Source: CACIAM-69d sp001698445 (GTDB taxonomy: Bacteria; Cyanobacteriota; Cyanobacteriia; CACIAM-69d). From it: 64,000 bases of DNA. Both the position numbers and the translations under genes were made by a program. Shown one piece after another: positions 60,432 through 64,000 of this stretch (position 1 is its first letter; every line of letters starts with the position of its first letter). The notes below the pieces were generated by a model. The model was not told the DNA's origin. It was given only the letters and a program-made list of their open reading frames with translations, and made no database searches. The stretch is from NCBI RefSeq assembly GCF_043235035.1, contig NZ_JAZAQF010000021.1, positions 1 through 64,000 on the forward strand. The letters run 5' to 3'.

Positions 60432-60815
60432 ATGGTTTTGCTCCTCCTTCAGCCTGTTGTGGGCACAGTGCCTTCGGTTCCCAGCGCGATCGGCCTGTGG
60501 GCTGTTGTGGGAATTGATGGACTCCTCTCGATCAGCCTGCTGTGGCTGGCTTGGCAACTGTGGCAACTACGGCGCACCCTTCGGAACACCGCTCAGGGCC
60601 TGGAATCCGCCGCCCGCAGCACCCATGCCGTCCTGGGCAATGCGCCGCAAAACATCACGATCGGCCAGCGCGGCATCTATGGATTTCGCCAAACCTACCG
60701 GGCCTTTGAACCGGCCCTCGAAGCGAATCTTCAGAAAATCACCTGGGTGCTCTCCCTAATTCAACAATTCACAAAACTTCAATCTCGCATCAACCGATCT
60801 ACACCCAAGCAATAG
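60432..60815 (+). CDS. Small membrane protein
   Basis: A 127-residue protein from ATG 60432: an N-terminal hydrophobic segment, a second helix (GLWAVVGIDGLLSISLLWLAWQLW), then an amphipathic, basic C-terminal half (LRRTLRNTAQGLESAARSTHAVLGNAPQNI). I do not recognise a family. A TTG nine bases upstream is an alternative start. Confidence 0.6.
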   Translation: MVLLLLQPVVGTVPSVPSAIGLWAVVGIDGLLSISLLWLAWQLWQLRRTLRNTAQGLESAARSTHAVLGNAPQNITIGQRGIYGFRQTYRAFEPALEANLQKITWVLSLIQQFTKLQSRINRSTPKQ

Positions 60816-61273
60816 CCAATTCATGGTTCATCTGCGAGCCTTCGTCGATCCGAGTTAAATCACCGGGGCGATCGGTCAACGTGACTGGCGATGTGGCCAA
60901 AAATACCCGAGATTGGACATTAACATTACCCAATCACAGGCTCCTCAGTTTCTCTAGAGGTGCTAATTTTGCTGACTCAATGCCACAAAACCCATTCTGA
61001 GACCAGAATTCTCAGTCTTCGCCTTAGCCCCTGCCGGTGACCTCGCAACGCCTGTCGCAAAATCCAGACTCGATCGGCCTTTAAATCACCAAACCGCACA
61101 GGATTATCTCTATCGATCGCCTCGTGCCAAATTTGTGCAATTTTGACTTCAATTTATTTAATCCAGTTTTTGATCCCGACAGTTTTTGTTTATAAATCTT
61201 GTGATTTAACTTTTTGATCACTTAAGTTGATTTCAGTTAGGTCGCACGTCTACTCTTGCTCGGTGGCATCATC
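60816..61273. other. Spacer upstream of the subtilase gene
   Basis: About 460 bp without a recognised gene; AT-rich from 61130 to 61230, which is the probable promoter region for the protease. Confidence 0.5.
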
Positions 61274-64000
61274 ATGTCGGACTCTATTTTCGGTTTGCCT
61301 GAGTTTGCAGAACCCACTCCTTTCGGTGTTGTGCCAAATTCACAGCCAGCGATCGACCTCAGCCGACTGTTGCCACCCATCTTGGCCAATGGCCTTTCCA
61401 CCAGCGAGCGGTTGGAACAAATCCAGCAATTACAAACCAGTAGCCTCACGGATCCGATCTTAGGTTCCGACCCACAAGCCACGATTCCAGCAGGCCGCAC
61501 CCAAAATGTGCGCCGTAACCCCGCGCTGGGCAACGGCACATCCACGCCAACCGGCGATGGCGGACTGGGCGGAACCACCCCGCCGATCGACCCCTTGACC
61601 GGTGACCCACTGGATGACTCATCCACCACACCGGATGGCAGCGCTGGGGCGATCGAGCCAACGCCCACCCCGACCAGCTCACCCACCGCCCCCACGTCCC
61701 CCAGCATTCAGTTCACCTCTGGCGCTTTCACGGCCCTGAGCGCAACGGCCAGCGTTGAATTTCAATGGGATGGTGGCGGCTATAGCAATACTCAGTTAGG
61801 CATTTTTTCCCTGGAAGGAATGGAGCAATTCACGGGCGATGCCTTCCACCGAGAAGCCGCCCGCCGCGCCACCACCAACTCCCCCAGCGGTCACCTGCTG
61901 ATTGATGATCGCACCGAAGGCGCAAAGTTCAGCGGCAAACTGAATCACGAAGACAACTTTAACCAAGGCCCCTTCAACGGAGTCAAAACCTTCAGCATCA
62001 CTCCCGGGGCCAAATACGGCTTGATCCTGATTCCCGATGGCGCACTGGCGGACATTGCCACGGGTGCAGCACAGGCGGAGGGGTCGCGCCGTCCGCTTTA
62101 TTCCATGGCCACCGCCAACCCGGATCAGCTCTTCCAAGCTGGGCAGTTGGTGGAGGCAGGTTCAGACCCAACCCGAGGCAACACCTACATTTTTGAGGAT
62201 TTGCGCCTCGATCAAGGGAGCGATCGGGATTACAACGATATCGTCGTGCGGTTGCGTGGGTTTAGTGGTTCTGTCCCCTCGATCGACCAATACATCGACC
62301 CCAACAAAGACTGGCGCAAGCAAGAAGCGGGCAAGCTGTTGTTAGCTGATGCCCTGCCCTACGTCACCGTTGAGCCATCGCAACCCACCCCCACCCAGAG
62401 TCCTAGCCCTAGTCCCGCCACGGGCAACGAGCCATCCGGTAGCAGTAGCACAACCACCCCACCAACCCCAGCCCCCAGCCCAACACCACCCACCACAGAA
62501 TCCCCAGCTCCCAACACTCCAGTTCCCAACACTCCAGTTCCCAGCACCACGCCCGTCATTTCGCCGCTGGGTACCTTCCCCTGGACTTACCCAACGATCG
62601 AAGACCTAGCGGCGGCAGCCATCACACCCACTAGCAAGTTTCCGATCATTGGAGTAATCGACACGGGATTTGCCCGCAGCAACCCTGACTTGGACTACAG
62701 CAAAATTGTCTGGGGCAAGGACTACATCGATAACGATGCCGATCCGTTGCTGAATCCCGGCGAGGGCAACGAACACGGCACTCACATCCTGGGTCTGATC
62801 TCTGCACTCCGCAACAATGGCGTGGGGATTGACGGACTCGCGCCCGATGCACCGATTTGGGCTGCGCGGGCTGTGGGGTCGGGCAGTTGGGCCAAGGCCT
62901 TGGTGGACTATGTGGACTACATCAAGACCAAGGGTCAAACGCGCGGGTTGGTGAACCTAAGCTTTGACCTGACCCAAAAGAATGCTGATGGCACGATTTC
63001 GACGCGCTACGAGTTCACCCCCGAAGAGCGGGTGGCGATCGAAACGGCGCGCCAAGCAGGTGTCGTCCTGGTTGTAGCGGCGGGCAACAGCGGCACGGGG
63101 GATATGTCCGTGTTGGCCCAGGCGGCTCAGGAGTTTGACAACATCATTTCGGTGGCAGCGGCGGAACAGATCGATCGCTCGGTGGCGATCGCCGATGGGG
63201 CTGCCAAAACCGACTATTCCAGCAGTGGCAAGAAGCTGACGATTAGTGCGATCGGCGGCAACGTCGGCGATGAAGTGGTATCCCTAACGGGTACAGGTGC
63301 AGGCTTGATGAGTGGTACGTCCGTAGCAGCAGCAAAAGTCACGGGTGCGGCTGCCTTGGCCTGGGCAAGTAACCCTGGTTTGAACTATTTGCAAGTCAAA
63401 GACGCTTTGACGAGAACTGCCACAGATATTGAAAATCCAGGTTATGACAGCCTCTCTGGGTATGGAATCGTTAACCCGCTCGCAGCTATATCACTGGCCA
63501 AATTAATTACGCCAGAACCCTATAAACCAGAGCCATGGTTTGCACCGGATTGGTGGAGTGGAGAAGGAACTGTTACGGCTTTGGAGCAGGCAGTCGGTCA
63601 AAATCTGCTGTACTTCTCTACTAGCGATGGATCAATCTATAAGCGCGATCTAACGACTGGAGCACAGGCCAAGGTTTTCAGTGGCTTTAGCGGTCGCTTC
63701 TTCACTGATATTGCAATCCGCTCAGATGGGAAAATCATTGGTTCAACTTTTGCGACCCTGCATGAGATTGATCCGGTCACGGGAACTGAAAAATTCATTG
63801 GTGTTTTAACTCCTAATCCAGCTCGACCCGGCCCAGCAATTTCTATTAATGCTCTGGAATTTGCTCCCAATGGCAAGCTGTATGGAGCTGATTTTGACAC
63901 AGGCAACCTATATGAGGTTGATCAAACCACTGGTGACATGAAGTTCCTCGTTTCTTTAGGAGGAAACAGCAGTGGAGATTTGGTTATTGATGCTTCAGGA
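61274..64000 (+). CDS. DUF4114-subtilase-propeller protein (3' end outside window)
   Basis: The first 909 codons of a large secreted-type protein; the frame is open to the window edge. Layout: Pro/Thr/Gly-rich N-terminus without a signal peptide (1-150), a DUF4114 domain ending IFEDLRLDQGSDRDYNDIV (about residues 305-325), a Pro/Ser/Thr linker with 15-bp repeats, an S8 peptidase (about 435-750) with catalytic Asp463 (VIDTGF), His501 (HGTH) and Ser683 (SGTSVAA), and then SMP-30/propeller-like repeats (LYFSTSDGSIYKRD, IIGSTFATLHEIDPVTG, LYGADFDTGNLYEVDQTTG). DUF4114 proteins are often exported by type I systems. The frame is intact. Confidence 0.88.
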   Translation, partial: MSDSIFGLPEFAEPTPFGVVPNSQPAIDLSRLLPPILANGLSTSERLEQIQQLQTSSLTDPILGSDPQATIPAGRTQNVRRNPALGNGTSTPTGDGGLGGTTPPIDPLTGDPLDDSSTTPDGSAGAIEPTPTPTSSPTAPTSPSIQFTSGAFTALSATASVEFQWDGGGYSNTQLGIFSLEGMEQFTGDAFHREAARRATTNSPSGHLLIDDRTEGAKFSGKLNHEDNFNQGPFNGVKTFSITPGAKYGLILIPDGALADIATGAAQAEGSRRPLYSMATANPDQLFQAGQLVEAGSDPTRGNTYIFEDLRLDQGSDRDYNDIVVRLRGFSGSVPSIDQYIDPNKDWRKQEAGKLLLADALPYVTVEPSQPTPTQSPSPSPATGNEPSGSSSTTTPPTPAPSPTPPTTESPAPNTPVPNTPVPSTTPVISPLGTFPWTYPTIEDLAAAAITPTSKFPIIGVIDTGFARSNPDLDYSKIVWGKDYIDNDADPLLNPGEGNEHGTHILGLISALRNNGVGIDGLAPDAPIWAARAVGSGSWAKALVDYVDYIKTKGQTRGLVNLSFDLTQKNADGTISTRYEFTPEERVAIETARQAGVVLVVAAGNSGTGDMSVLAQAAQEFDNIISVAAAEQIDRSVAIADGAAKTDYSSSGKKLTISAIGGNVGDEVVSLTGTGAGLMSGTSVAAAKVTGAAALAWASNPGLNYLQVKDALTRTATDIENPGYDSLSGYGIVNPLAAISLAKLITPEPYKPEPWFAPDWWSGEGTVTALEQAVGQNLLYFSTSDGSIYKRDLTTGAQAKVFSGFSGRFFTDIAIRSDGKIIGSTFATLHEIDPVTGTEKFIGVLTPNPARPGPAISINALEFAPNGKLYGADFDTGNLYEVDQTTGDMKFLVSLGGNSSGDLVIDASG
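62503..62547. repeat. 15-bp in-frame repeat in the subtilase linker
   Basis: CCAGCTCCCAACACT, CCAGTTCCCAACACT, CCAGTTCCCAGCACC encode a Pro-Ala/Val-Pro-Asn/Ser-Thr pattern just before the protease domain. Confidence 0.85.

Overview
The window comes from a cyanobacterium. HIP1-type octamers (GCGATCGC and close variants) are scattered through genes and spacers. The gene set is that of an oxygenic phototroph: Ycf3 (photosystem I assembly), ChlG (chlorophyll synthase), PetP (cytochrome b6f), a CRR7-like protein, a CruA-type lycopene cyclase, an RpaB/Ycf27-type regulator, LrtA/HPF, DUF3386 and P-II. No rRNA, tRNA, CRISPR array or recognisable transposase was found. I cannot fix the genus.

Layout: 0.4-8 kb holds PBP2, glnB (TTG start), a peptidoglycan-binding protein, ispD, a glycosyltransferase-9/GmhB pair and a folate-biopterin transporter. 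8-20 kb holds a membrane histidine kinase, a Tat-like beta-propeller protein, pfkA, cruA, a membrane-anchored pentapeptide-repeat protein and ycf3. 20-22 kb has gatC and an aldo/keto reductase fused to a two-cluster ferredoxin-like tail. 23-31.2 kb is a complete [NiFe]-hydrogenase maturation cluster, hypF-hypC-hypD-hypE-hypA-hypB, followed tail-to-tail by lipB. 32-42 kb contains hpf/lrtA, a secreted DUF3122-like protein, a LexA/UmuD-like self-cleaving protein, mobA, crr7, chlG, a Uma2 nuclease, a Get3d-like ATPase, petP, a PsiE-like protein and hisF. 42-57 kb contains a GH57 enzyme, DUF3386, glutathione reductase, rpaB, a HIT protein, gloA, a LysM/M23 murein hydrolase, trmL and recG. 57-64 kb contains an AT-rich orphan, a Rieske oxygenase with a LysR regulator, and a large DUF4114-subtilase protein cut by the window end.

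The main oddities are as follows. (1) HypF carries about 455 extra residues of low-complexity, Asp/His/Arg-rich sequence between its acylphosphatase and zinc-finger domains. (2) Many intergenic spacers carry a short tandem array whose unit (10-16 bp, once 55 bp) is private to that spacer; the hyp cluster is the most affected, and similar 15-bp units occur in frame inside cruA, hypF and the subtilase. (3) Several foldback or palindromic families recur, one with compensatory base changes on both sides of chlG. Together these suggest a genome in which slippage-driven expansion and small foldback elements continually remodel spacers and occasionally proteins. That is an inference from one window.
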